Below are positions 1 through 6,437 of a stretch of 11,239 nt of DNA, piece after piece. The notes below the pieces were generated by a model. It ran no database searches, was not told the DNA's origin, and saw nothing but the letters and a program-made list of their open reading frames with translations. Source of the stretch: Kiritimatiellia bacterium (GTDB taxonomy: Bacteria > Verrucomicrobiota > Kiritimatiellia > RFP12 > UBA1067); NCBI GenBank assembly GCA_017411125.1, contig JAFPNP010000144.1, positions 1 to 11,239 on the forward strand, given 5' to 3'. Made by a program: the position numbers and the translations under genes. How positions within the stretch are numbered: position 1 is the first letter of the stretch; every line of letters begins with the position of its first letter.

Positions 1-4
1 ATAC

Positions 5-898
5 GTGAAGAATGTCCGCAAGCCGGTTCGGGGTGGTTTCACATTGGTGGAACTTGTCGCCGTTGTGGCGATCATCGCCGTGATCGCCATGCTGGTCGTT
101 TCACGTCTTTCCAAGACGGCGGACAATGCAAAACGCATAGCCGCCGAGAACGACCTGAAGGTGTTGGCCGCTGCTTTTACCGACCCAGAACATGGTTATC
201 TGCGCGATATGCGTGGCATTCCGGGTTTCTCGCCGGGGAACCTCCGGCTTGCCAATTTGCTTGTATCCACCAATCTCTATGGCTCGGCGGACGGAATCAA
301 CGCCATCCGCATCGACGACATGCGGCATCCCGGATGCGCCCGCCCCGAAGTGTTTACACGCTGGAATCCCGAAAGCGAACGCGGATGGCACGGCCCGTAT
401 GCGAGGCACGCGACCGGCTTGTTCCCAGCTTCGACCGGAAAGCGTTTTGCATCCGACTCCAGTTTCGCGTCGCGCGGCTTCTATCCCGAATTGCACGGCC
501 TGAGGCTTCCAGACGATTTCATAAACGGACTCGGCGGATGTTCAATATACGGCTTCCCCGGCGAGCCTGCCCTCCTTGATCCGTGGGGCAATCCGTATGT
601 GCTGCAGATTCCTCCGCCGCAGGCGTTTTACGGTTTGGATGGCTCCAACACCAATTTGCCTGACGAGATTCGCTTCCGTTATGCGCGTATCGTCTCCGCC
701 GGGCCGGACGGTCGTCTGGACGCTCCTTGCTTCTACCATAACGCGACCAACCGGTGGGCGACAAGCTGGAACGAGCGGCACCGCCGTCTTTCGCGCCAGG
801 CCGGCCTCATCGACGGCGATAGCCGCGTTGCGCGCGGCGACGATTTGGTTCATTTTCTCTCGCGCAACGACATCGACGAGGGAGAAAACGGAATATGA
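5..898 (+). CDS. gspG: GspG-like major pseudopilin (prepilin N-terminal methylation motif)
   Basis: Pseudopilin subunit of a type II secretion or type IV pilus-like machine, expected to be processed by a prepilin peptidase and polymerised in the periplasm. The 11-residue basic leader ends in Gly-Gly, followed by mature FTLVE with the conserved Glu at +5 and a hydrophobic helix to about residue 35. GspG hallmarks are GWHGPY (127-132), DPWGNPY (192-198) and SAGPDG (231-236), the last matching the C-terminal S-x-G-x-DG loop region of GspG. At 297 residues it is about twice the usual GspG length (roughly 140-150), with extra sequence between the helix and the signature motifs. The GTG start at 5 gives a normal leader; the frame stays open to the window edge, so an upstream start cannot be excluded, and any ribosome binding site lies outside. 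Its stop overlaps the next start (ATGA). It could act as the major pseudopilin; a minor role is also possible. Confidence 0.88.
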   Translation: MKNVRKPVRGGFTLVELVAVVAIIAVIAMLVVSRLSKTADNAKRIAAENDLKVLAAAFTDPEHGYLRDMRGIPGFSPGNLRLANLLVSTNLYGSADGINAIRIDDMRHPGCARPEVFTRWNPESERGWHGPYARHATGLFPASTGKRFASDSSFASRGFYPELHGLRLPDDFINGLGGCSIYGFPGEPALLDPWGNPYVLQIPPPQAFYGLDGSNTNLPDEIRFRYARIVSAGPDGRLDAPCFYHNATNRWATSWNERHRRLSRQAGLIDGDSRVARGDDLVHFLSRNDIDEGENGI

Positions 899-1707
899 CC
901 ATCGACAGAAACGCATTTACGCTTGTCGAGATGGTGACGGTGCTTGCGGTGATCGCCATCCTCACGCATCTGGCGGTGCGCGGGCTTTCGCGCGTCCGCG
1001 ACGGCAAGCTTGCAAAGGCGGCGGACAGACAACTGGAAACCATTCGCGCTAGCGTCTACGATAGCAGGCCCGGCGAAGAGGCCGTCGGCTTTTTGGCGGA
1101 CATGGGGCGTCTGCCGCGTCTGGCGAACGGTTCCACGCTGGGCGAATTGTGGGAAAAGCCCACCGGAGCGCTTCCATACGCCGTGCGTCCGGCGACGGTT
1201 GAAAATCTTGTCGCAGGGCTTGACGCCATATCCGATGGTTCCGTCTACGTGCCTACGGGCTGGCGCGGACCGTATCTGCGTCTTCCGCTTGGCAAGACGC
1301 GCTTGTTCGACCCGTGGGGCAATCCGATGGAACTTGAAGACGACGCGGGGCTTGTCCGGCTTTGGGCGACCAACGACGTTGTCTACGCCGTCTCACACTA
1401 CGGGCCGCGTGCGCGGGCGAAGGATGCCAGGACGATCGGTCTTGCGCCGGAAGGCGGCGCCGCAAGCCGTCTTGTGGTGAGCGCGGAATCGGCTGATGTA
1501 ACATTCTCCGAGGACATCACATACACGTGGTACGGTCCTGCCGACGGCCTGATCACAGGAGCGGTCAAGACGGTGCAGTATCCAGCGGCGGCGGTGTTCG
1601 ACGGTCTTGCTCCGGGTCGGCGCATACTGAAAGATTCGCGTTCGGGACGTGCGCGGACGATAGACGTCAAGCCCGGCGACAACCTGGTTTCAATCAAGCT
1701 GCCATGA
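895..1707 (+). CDS. Second GspG-like pseudopilin with extra C-terminal domain
   Basis: Second prepilin-type protein, 270 residues, starting at an ATG that overlaps the previous stop by 4 bases; a GAGGGAG Shine-Dalgarno lies at 878-884. The leader is only 7 residues and ends in Ala rather than the usual Gly, before FTLVE and a hydrophobic helix to about residue 30. GWRGPYL (122-128) and DPWGNP (139-144) place it in the GspG family, so it is a paralogue of its upstream neighbour. After residue about 200 there is an additional segment without helix features that ends in alternating hydrophobic residues (PGDNLVSIKLP), suggesting a small beta-sandwich. It probably co-assembles with the first pseudopilin, as a minor or tip subunit. 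Family membership is well supported; the specific role is inferred. The Ala at -1 is unusual but such residues are sometimes tolerated by prepilin peptidases. Confidence 0.85.
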   Translation: MTIDRNAFTLVEMVTVLAVIAILTHLAVRGLSRVRDGKLAKAADRQLETIRASVYDSRPGEEAVGFLADMGRLPRLANGSTLGELWEKPTGALPYAVRPATVENLVAGLDAISDGSVYVPTGWRGPYLRLPLGKTRLFDPWGNPMELEDDAGLVRLWATNDVVYAVSHYGPRARAKDARTIGLAPEGGAASRLVVSAESADVTFSEDITYTWYGPADGLITGAVKTVQYPAAAVFDGLAPGRRILKDSRSGRARTIDVKPGDNLVSIKLP

Positions 1708-2456
1708 TACGCAAGGAACGGCAATATGCAAAAGAGGACGCGAACGCTTTCCGCCAGCAGGTACGGATGGCGGCCGTGCAGGTGACCGGTCTGCGCCAGG
1801 ACGAACTCGCCATGGCGCTCGCATACGAGGTGGAGCCTTTCTCCGGCGTTCCCGCCGCCGATGCCGAAGTCGCATACGTGCCGGTGGCTGACGCGGATCC
1901 TGCGGTGCGTGTGTACGACGTCACGGTAACAAGAAAGAAGAAGCGCTCTGCCGGCGGATGCGAGCGGTTTCTCGCGCCCGCGCTCGTCATAGGCGCAATC
2001 GCCATTTTGCTGGCAGCGGCGGATTTCTTTTTCATGCAGCGGAAGTTGTACGCGCTCCGGCGCGAGGTCGCGGTGCAGACGGAGCTGGAGGCGCGACTGG
2101 ACGCCGTCCGCAAGCCTGCGGCGGCGGCGCGCGCCGAGGCGCAGGCGATACGCGAAAGGCGCGAGGCAGCAGCGCGGGCGCAAGACGACGTGGCACGCGC
2201 CCGCGCATCTTACGCGCACTTGCTGAAGGCCGTTGCCGCCGCATACGGCGAACGTGCCGTGCTCACGTCGATAGAAGGCGGTCCTTCCTCCGTGCGCATC
2301 AAGGGCGTAGCGGCGACGGCGTCCGCCGCCGTAGACGTGCAGGTCGCTCTCACGCAGGCAGCGGCCGAACACGGATGGCGTCTAGTACCCGGTCCGATCG
2401 TTTTGCGGAAGCCCGGATTGACTGCGGAGTTCGAAAGCGAGCTGACACATGATTGA
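1704..2456 (+). CDS. GspL/PilN-like inner-membrane platform protein, shortened cytoplasmic part
   Basis: A 250-residue bitopic membrane protein. The start ATG at 1704 overlaps the preceding stop (ATGA), which is why I prefer it over an in-frame upstream start at 1527 that would lie deep inside the preceding gene; no good Shine-Dalgarno is visible, so translational coupling is likely. Layout: cytoplasmic segment 1-88, basic stop at RKKKR (77-81), one transmembrane helix about 89-111, an Ala/Arg/Glu-rich coiled coil about 112-170, then a mixed alpha/beta C-terminal region that fits the PilN/GspL ferredoxin-like fold. The segment 33-61 (DELAMALAYEVEPFSGVP...EVAYVPV) resembles the PilM/GspL region that reads ELxxALxxExExxxPxxxxE. 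It would therefore be a reduced GspL, keeping one actin-like subdomain plus the periplasmic part. It lies directly before a PilO/GspM-like gene, the usual N-O or L-M pairing. Assignment rests on architecture and synteny more than on strong sequence motifs. Confidence 0.68.
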   Translation: MIRKERQYAKEDANAFRQQVRMAAVQVTGLRQDELAMALAYEVEPFSGVPAADAEVAYVPVADADPAVRVYDVTVTRKKKRSAGGCERFLAPALVIGAIAILLAAADFFFMQRKLYALRREVAVQTELEARLDAVRKPAAAARAEAQAIRERREAAARAQDDVARARASYAHLLKAVAAAYGERAVLTSIEGGPSSVRIKGVAATASAAVDVQVALTQAAAEHGWRLVPGPIVLRKPGLTAEFESELTHD

Positions 2457-3021
2457 AATACGAGCAAAAGACAAGTTGTTTCTTGCCGTCGCAATGCCGT
2501 TGGCGCTGTTGGCCGCATATTGGCATTGGTGGCGCGTCGCCGCCGCCAAAGAAGTGGACGACTTGGCGCGTCGCCACGCGACGCTAGTGGCCGAGGACGA
2601 CTTTCAGGACGAAAAGCGTCGGGCGGACAAGGCCCTTGCCGAAGCAAAGGCCGCGCTCGAATCCGAGCGCAGCACGCAAATGCCCAAAACGAAAGTGAAA
2701 GCCGAAGCGAACGAACGTGCCGCCGAACGCGAACGCGCCGTGCTTGGCGTGTTCCGCGAGGCGGGGCTGACGGTAGTCGGCAGCGCGGATTCGGGTAAGA
2801 CTCGTTCCGGCGCGTCCGCGACTGCACCGGGGGGCGGGCTGTTGAAGGCCACGGGAACTCGTCCGGAGCCGGTGCGCCGTTCGTATGTTCTAGATGGAGG
2901 ATATCCCGGCGTCGTCAAGGCGCTCGAGGCATTCTCCGCGAAAGAGATGGCGGTTGTGCCCGACGGCATTGTCATGCGGGCGGAGGAACGCAACCGTTGG
3001 ACTATGGAGGTGTGGCAGTGA
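2449..3021 (+). CDS. GspM/PilO-like inner-membrane platform protein
   Basis: A 190-residue protein with a short cytoplasmic N-terminus, one transmembrane helix (about 10-28), an Asp/Glu/Lys/Ala-rich coiled coil (about 32-100) and a C-terminal periplasmic domain (about 101-190) with helix-strand pattern expected for the PilO/GspM ferredoxin-like fold. A low-complexity Gly/Ser/Ala stretch (about 113-132) links the coiled coil to the last half of the domain. The ATG at 2449 overlaps the previous stop by 8 bases. It should dimerise with the preceding GspL/PilN-like protein and tie the cytoplasmic motor to the secretin. No catalytic motif is expected or seen. The call rests on size, topology and its position between an N/L-type gene and the ATPases; other coiled-coil membrane proteins could look similar. 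Confidence 0.65.
   Translation: MIEIRAKDKLFLAVAMPLALLAAYWHWWRVAAAKEVDDLARRHATLVAEDDFQDEKRRADKALAEAKAALESERSTQMPKTKVKAEANERAAERERAVLGVFREAGLTVVGSADSGKTRSGASATAPGGGLLKATGTRPEPVRRSYVLDGGYPGVVKALEAFSAKEMAVVPDGIVMRAEERNRWTMEVWQ
3006..3010 (+). promoter_or_regulatory. Shine-Dalgarno GGAGG fixing the PilT-like start
   Basis: GGAGG ends 7 bases before the GTG at 3018. That GTG overlaps the preceding stop (GTGA), so it is a much better start than an in-frame TTG at 2997 that would put this site inside the gene. Confidence 0.7.
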
Positions 3022-4121
3022 CATTGAGCGCTCTTCTCGAGACTTTGCTTTCCATGTGCGAGGAGTTCGCGGCGAGCGACCTGCACATTTCGGCGGGAAT
3101 CGCGCCGCATTTCCGAATCCGCGGCGCCCTCGTGCCGAAAGGCGACTTCCGCCCGTTCGACGCCAAGACCGTAGACGCGCTCGCCATGGAACTTGGAATG
3201 TTCACGCTGCCTGTCGGATGCCCGGACGGTTCGGAACGCGTCCGCACGACGCTTGCGAGGGACGGCGCCATCGACGGCGCGCTCACGAGCCAGTCGGGTG
3301 TGCGATACAGATTCAACATCTATCGCGAAAGCGACCGTCACGCGATCGCCCTGCGCCGCCTCGATTCCAGTTTCCGCAGTTTCGGGGAACTTGGGCTGCC
3401 GCCGCGCCTTGCGGAGTTCTGCGACGAGCCGGACGGACTCGTGGTCGTCACTGGCCCGACGGGCAGCGGAAAGTCGACGACGCTCGCCACCATGCTCGAC
3501 CGCATCAACCATACGCGCCAGGGGCATATCATAACCATCGAGGATCCAATAGAGTACGTGCACCGTCCCGACAAGTGCGTCGTCAACCAGCGGCAGGTGG
3601 GGCGCGACACGCGGAGCTTCAACGACGCGCTCGTGGAGGCGATGCGGCAGGACCCGGACGTCATTCTCGTGGGCGAGATACGCGACCTCGCCACTGTCCG
3701 CACCGCGCTGCGGGCGGCGGAGACGGGGCATCTCGTCTTCACGACGCTGCACGCCGGCGACTGCGCCGGCGCGATAGAGCGGCTGGCGTCAGTATTCCCC
3801 GCCGAAGAACAGTCGAGCGCGCGCCACCAGCTGGCGCTCGTGCTGCGCGGCATTTTCGCGCAGCATCTGCTGGCGTCGCCGGGCGGCGAACGCCGTCCGG
3901 CCTGCGAACTGCTGGTGAACACCGCCGCGTGCGCGAACCTCGTCGCGACCGGGCGCACGGCGCAGATCTACTCCGTGATAGAGACGGGGCGGAACGTCGG
4001 GATGCAGACGCTCGACCAGTCGCTCGCGGAACTGCTGGCGGCGGGGAAAATAGACGAACGCACCGCGCTGTCGATTTCCAGAAACCCCGAACTACTCAAA
4101 GGGAGGATGCGGCTATGCTGA
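3018..4121 (+). CDS. pilT: PilT-like hexameric secretion/retraction ATPase
   Basis: A cytoplasmic 367-residue ATPase of the PilT/PilB/GspE superfamily. An N-terminal PAS-like region begins with the ASDLHIS motif (about 20-26). The RecA-like core has Walker A GPTGSGKS (146-153), an Asp box around TIEDPIEYVH, Walker B DPDVILVGEIRD (212-223, catalytic Glu220) and His box TGHLVFTTLHAGD (236-248). The text after it (FPAEEQ, then QIYSVIETG and GMQTLDQSL) is typical of PilT rather than GspE, as are the total length and absence of a zinc motif. The C-terminal AIRNLI motif of PilT appears degenerate: residues 304-309 read ACANLV, with Ala at the Arg position. The gene starts at GTG 3018 and precedes a second ATPase and a GspF/PilC gene, recalling pilB-pilT-pilC clusters. 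It may power pseudopilus or pilus retraction or disassembly; loss of the Arg leaves this uncertain. Confidence 0.88.
   Translation: MTLSALLETLLSMCEEFAASDLHISAGIAPHFRIRGALVPKGDFRPFDAKTVDALAMELGMFTLPVGCPDGSERVRTTLARDGAIDGALTSQSGVRYRFNIYRESDRHAIALRRLDSSFRSFGELGLPPRLAEFCDEPDGLVVVTGPTGSGKSTTLATMLDRINHTRQGHIITIEDPIEYVHRPDKCVVNQRQVGRDTRSFNDALVEAMRQDPDVILVGEIRDLATVRTALRAAETGHLVFTTLHAGDCAGAIERLASVFPAEEQSSARHQLALVLRGIFAQHLLASPGGERRPACELLVNTAACANLVATGRTAQIYSVIETGRNVGMQTLDQSLAELLAAGKIDERTALSISRNPELLKGRMRLC
4101..4106 (+). promoter_or_regulatory. Shine-Dalgarno GGGAGG for the GspE-like gene
   Basis: GGGAGG lies 8 bases before the ATG at 4115. It supports this internal start over the long in-frame extension to 2894, which is Arg-rich out-of-frame translation of the preceding genes. 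Confidence 0.7.
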
Positions 4122-5215
4122 GCGCAGGCGAACTGCTAGCACACGCGGAGACGATGACGGACAGTGTGCAGCTCGTAGACCGCATACTGCGCGCCGGTCT
4201 GCTGCTTCATGCCTCGGACGTGCATTTGGATCCGGCGTCCGACTCGATGCGGGTGCGCTTCCGCATCGACGGAATGCTCGAAGAGGTTCTGCGTATTCCG
4301 GCTTCCATGCAGAACGCGGTGACAAGCCGTCTCAAGGTTCTGGCGGCGCTTGACATAGCCGAACGCCGCGCGCCGCAGGACGGCGGGTTTTCCTGGCGCA
4401 TGGGCGGCGCGGGCGCGTTTGCGGCGGCGCCCCTCGACGTCCGCATGGCCACGCTGCCGGTGCGCCACGGCGAGCGCGTGACGCTGCGGCTGCTGGAGAC
4501 GGGCGGGAAGCGGCTCGGCATAGCGGACTTAGGCATGTCCGACCCGGACCGCGAGGCGTTCGAATCCGTATTGCACCGTCCGCACGGCCTCGTGCTGCTC
4601 ACCGGCCCGACTGGAAGCGGGAAGACCACGACTCTCTATGCGGCGATACAAGAGCTGTTGAAAGGCGATCCGCTCAACATCATCACGGTGGAGGATCCTG
4701 TGGAGTACGAGATCCCCGGCGTCGCGCAGGCGGAGGTGGATTCCGCCGACAAGATAAACTTCTCGAAGGCTCTCAAGTCGCTGCTCCGCCACGACCCGGA
4801 CGTGGTGATGATCGGTGAAATCCGCGATGCCGATTCTCTCGACGCGTCGGTCAAAGCCGCGCTCACGGGCCATCTAGTGCTTTCCACGCTCCACACCAAC
4901 GACGCTAAATCCGCCGTGACGCGCCTTGTGGACATGGGGCTCGATCCGAACCTCGTCCCGGCCACGCTCCGCCTCGCCGTGGCCCAACGGCTTGTGCGCA
5001 GGCTATGCCCGGAATGCCGCGAGAAAGGCGCTCGCGGATGGACGCCGAAGGGTTGCCCCGCCTGCGGCGGACGCGGCTACTGGGGGCGCGTAGGCATATT
5101 CGAGATGTATTCGCCGGAGACCGGGCTTTCCACGTCAATGGCCGACGATGCACGCGCCAAGGTGGATGCCGGAATCACCTCCGAGGCGGAAATCTACCGG
5201 GCGCTGGGAGGCTGA
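4115..5215 (+). CDS. gspE: GspE/PilB-like assembly ATPase lacking the N1 domain
   Basis: Cytoplasmic motor ATPase that should drive (pseudo)pilin polymerisation. It is 366 residues, against about 500-570 for GspE/PilB, because it begins directly with the N2 domain: ASDVHLDP (about 32-39), RFRIDG and AERRAPQDG. The core has Walker A GPTGSGKT (164-171), an Asp box in VEDPVEYE, Walker B DPDVVMIGEIRD (227-238, catalytic Glu235) and His box TGHLVLSTLHTND (251-263). A tetracysteine zinc motif, C298-x2-C301 and C314-x2-C317, marks GspE/PilB and is absent from its upstream neighbour. The ATG at 4115 overlaps the PilT-like stop by 7 bases and has a good Shine-Dalgarno. The missing N1 domain normally contacts GspL or PilM, which fits the shortened GspL-like protein encoded in the same run. 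All catalytic residues look intact. Confidence 0.9.
   Translation: MLSAGELLAHAETMTDSVQLVDRILRAGLLLHASDVHLDPASDSMRVRFRIDGMLEEVLRIPASMQNAVTSRLKVLAALDIAERRAPQDGGFSWRMGGAGAFAAAPLDVRMATLPVRHGERVTLRLLETGGKRLGIADLGMSDPDREAFESVLHRPHGLVLLTGPTGSGKTTTLYAAIQELLKGDPLNIITVEDPVEYEIPGVAQAEVDSADKINFSKALKSLLRHDPDVVMIGEIRDADSLDASVKAALTGHLVLSTLHTNDAKSAVTRLVDMGLDPNLVPATLRLAVAQRLVRRLCPECREKGARGWTPKGCPACGGRGYWGRVGIFEMYSPETGLSTSMADDARAKVDAGITSEAEIYRALGG
5206..5211 (+). promoter_or_regulatory. Shine-Dalgarno GGGAGG for the GspF-like gene
   Basis: GGGAGG sits only 3 bases before the ATG at 5215, a tight spacing, but that ATG overlaps the previous stop (TGATG), so stop-start re-initiation probably helps. It argues against the in-frame upstream start at 5005. 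Confidence 0.5.
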
Positions 5216-6426
5216 TGCGCTTCGAGGTGACAGCCAAGGACGCCGCAGGCGTCAGACGGACGTTTTCGCGCGACGCGCAGACGCGCGAGGCGCTTATGGC
5301 GCAACTCCGCTCCGAAGGAATGCTCGTGCTCGACGTCAGCGAGACCACTGCGGCGCGCGAGCTTCCGCCTCTCTGGCATCTTTCGTGGCTGAAGCCGATG
5401 ACGGGATTCGACGTCGAAATGGGCCTCCGCCAGCTCGCCTCCATGCTGCACAGCGGAGTCACTCTGCTGAAGAGCCTTGCGACCGTCCAGGAACAGGCGT
5501 TCTCGCCCATTGCGAAGAAAACGTGGATGCGCGTGAGGGAACACGTGTTCAGAGGCGGATCGTTCGCGGAGGCGCTCGCCGCCCAGCCGAATCGTTTCGG
5601 GGAAATAACGGTACGTCTTGCGGAAGTTGGCGAGAAATCAGGCGAGCTGGAGCGCTCCGTCACCCGCGCCGCCGACCAGATGGAGGCGCGGCGCAACCTG
5701 CGCAACGCCGTAGTGAACGCTCTTCTCTATCCCGTCATGGCGGTGCTGATGGCAGTCGGAGTGAGCGTCTACCTGGTCGTCGCCGTCATTCCGAAAATCG
5801 CGGAGTTCCTGCAGGCGGGCGGCACGACGCTTCCGCCGCTCACGCAGCATCTGATGGACTTCTCGGAATTGGTGAACGCCAACGGCCTTGCGGTCCTCGC
5901 GGGCGCTGCCGGAACCGTCGCGGCGTGGTGGACGGTGCGGCTGCACGAGGCGGGGCGCGAACTGGAGGATGTGCTTCTGCTTAAGACGCCAATTGCCGGA
6001 CGCATCCTGCGGCTTTCCGGCACGGCGCTTTTCGCGCGTTCCCTGCAGATCATGCTGGAATCCGGCCTGCCGCTGCTCGACGCTCTCGCCACCGGCGCAA
6101 GGCTGATGGCGAACCGCCGCCTCCGCCGCCGCGCCGCAGCCGCGCACGACGGCGTCATGCGCGGCCTTCCGCTCGCCGACTCGCTCGCTCCGGCCAAGGA
6201 ATTCATGCCGATGCTCGCGCGGATGGCGGCGGTGGGCGAGGTGAGCGGTTCGCTGCCAGAATCGTTCGGCGAGACGGCGCGTTTCCACGAGATGCTGCTC
6301 GCCCTCGCCGTCAAGCGCTTCGGCATGCTGATAGAGCCGGTGATGATCGTGGTCACCGGCTGCATCGTCGGCTTCGTGTACATCGCATTCTTCATGGCGC
6401 TGTTCGCCGTTGCGGAAACAAATTGA
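5215..6426 (+). CDS. gspF: GspF/PilC inner-membrane platform protein
   Basis: Polytopic inner-membrane core of the assembly platform, thought to be turned or moved by the ATPase to insert pilins. The 403-residue length is normal for the family. An N-terminal FEVTAKDAAG segment matches the usual F-x-Y-x-A-x-D-x-x-G opening. Two repeated T2SSF cytoplasmic domains follow: the first about 60-165, with LRQLASMLHSGVTLLKSL and an EVGEKSGELE-type motif, the second about 260-365, with FARSLQIMLESGLPLLDAL and AVGEVSGSLPESF. Three transmembrane helices are visible at about 170-195, 224-242 and 375-400. The ATG at 5215 shares one base with the preceding stop. It follows the two ATPases, as in pilB-pilT-pilC or gspE-gspF clusters. 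Which of GspF or PilC it should be called depends on the function of the whole machine. Confidence 0.9.
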   Translation: MRFEVTAKDAAGVRRTFSRDAQTREALMAQLRSEGMLVLDVSETTAARELPPLWHLSWLKPMTGFDVEMGLRQLASMLHSGVTLLKSLATVQEQAFSPIAKKTWMRVREHVFRGGSFAEALAAQPNRFGEITVRLAEVGEKSGELERSVTRAADQMEARRNLRNAVVNALLYPVMAVLMAVGVSVYLVVAVIPKIAEFLQAGGTTLPPLTQHLMDFSELVNANGLAVLAGAAGTVAAWWTVRLHEAGRELEDVLLLKTPIAGRILRLSGTALFARSLQIMLESGLPLLDALATGARLMANRRLRRRAAAAHDGVMRGLPLADSLAPAKEFMPMLARMAAVGEVSGSLPESFGETARFHEMLLALAVKRFGMLIEPVMIVVTGCIVGFVYIAFFMALFAVAETN

Positions 6427-6430
6427 GGAG
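6425..6430 (+). promoter_or_regulatory. Shine-Dalgarno GAGGAG for the secretin
   Basis: GAGGAG lies 7 bases before the ATG at 6438 and immediately after the GspF-like stop. It decides for that ATG and against an in-frame TTG at 6423, which would have no site of its own and overlap the previous stop. Confidence 0.7.
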
Positions 6431-6437
6431 AACAAAG

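Noticed and set aside
1398..2372. 324-residue open frame on the minus strand.
   Set aside because: Opposite the second pseudopilin and GspL-like genes; Arg/Cys/His-rich with no recognisable motif.
2604..3752. 382-residue open frame on the minus strand.
   Set aside because: Opposite the GspM-like and PilT-like genes, whose protein motifs are unambiguous; composition is that of a shadow frame.
2894..4114. Long in-frame N-terminal extension of the GspE-like ATPase, which might supply the missing N1 domain.
   Set aside because: It is Arg-rich out-of-frame reading of the GspM-like and PilT-like genes; the real start at 4115 has a Shine-Dalgarno and overlaps the previous stop.
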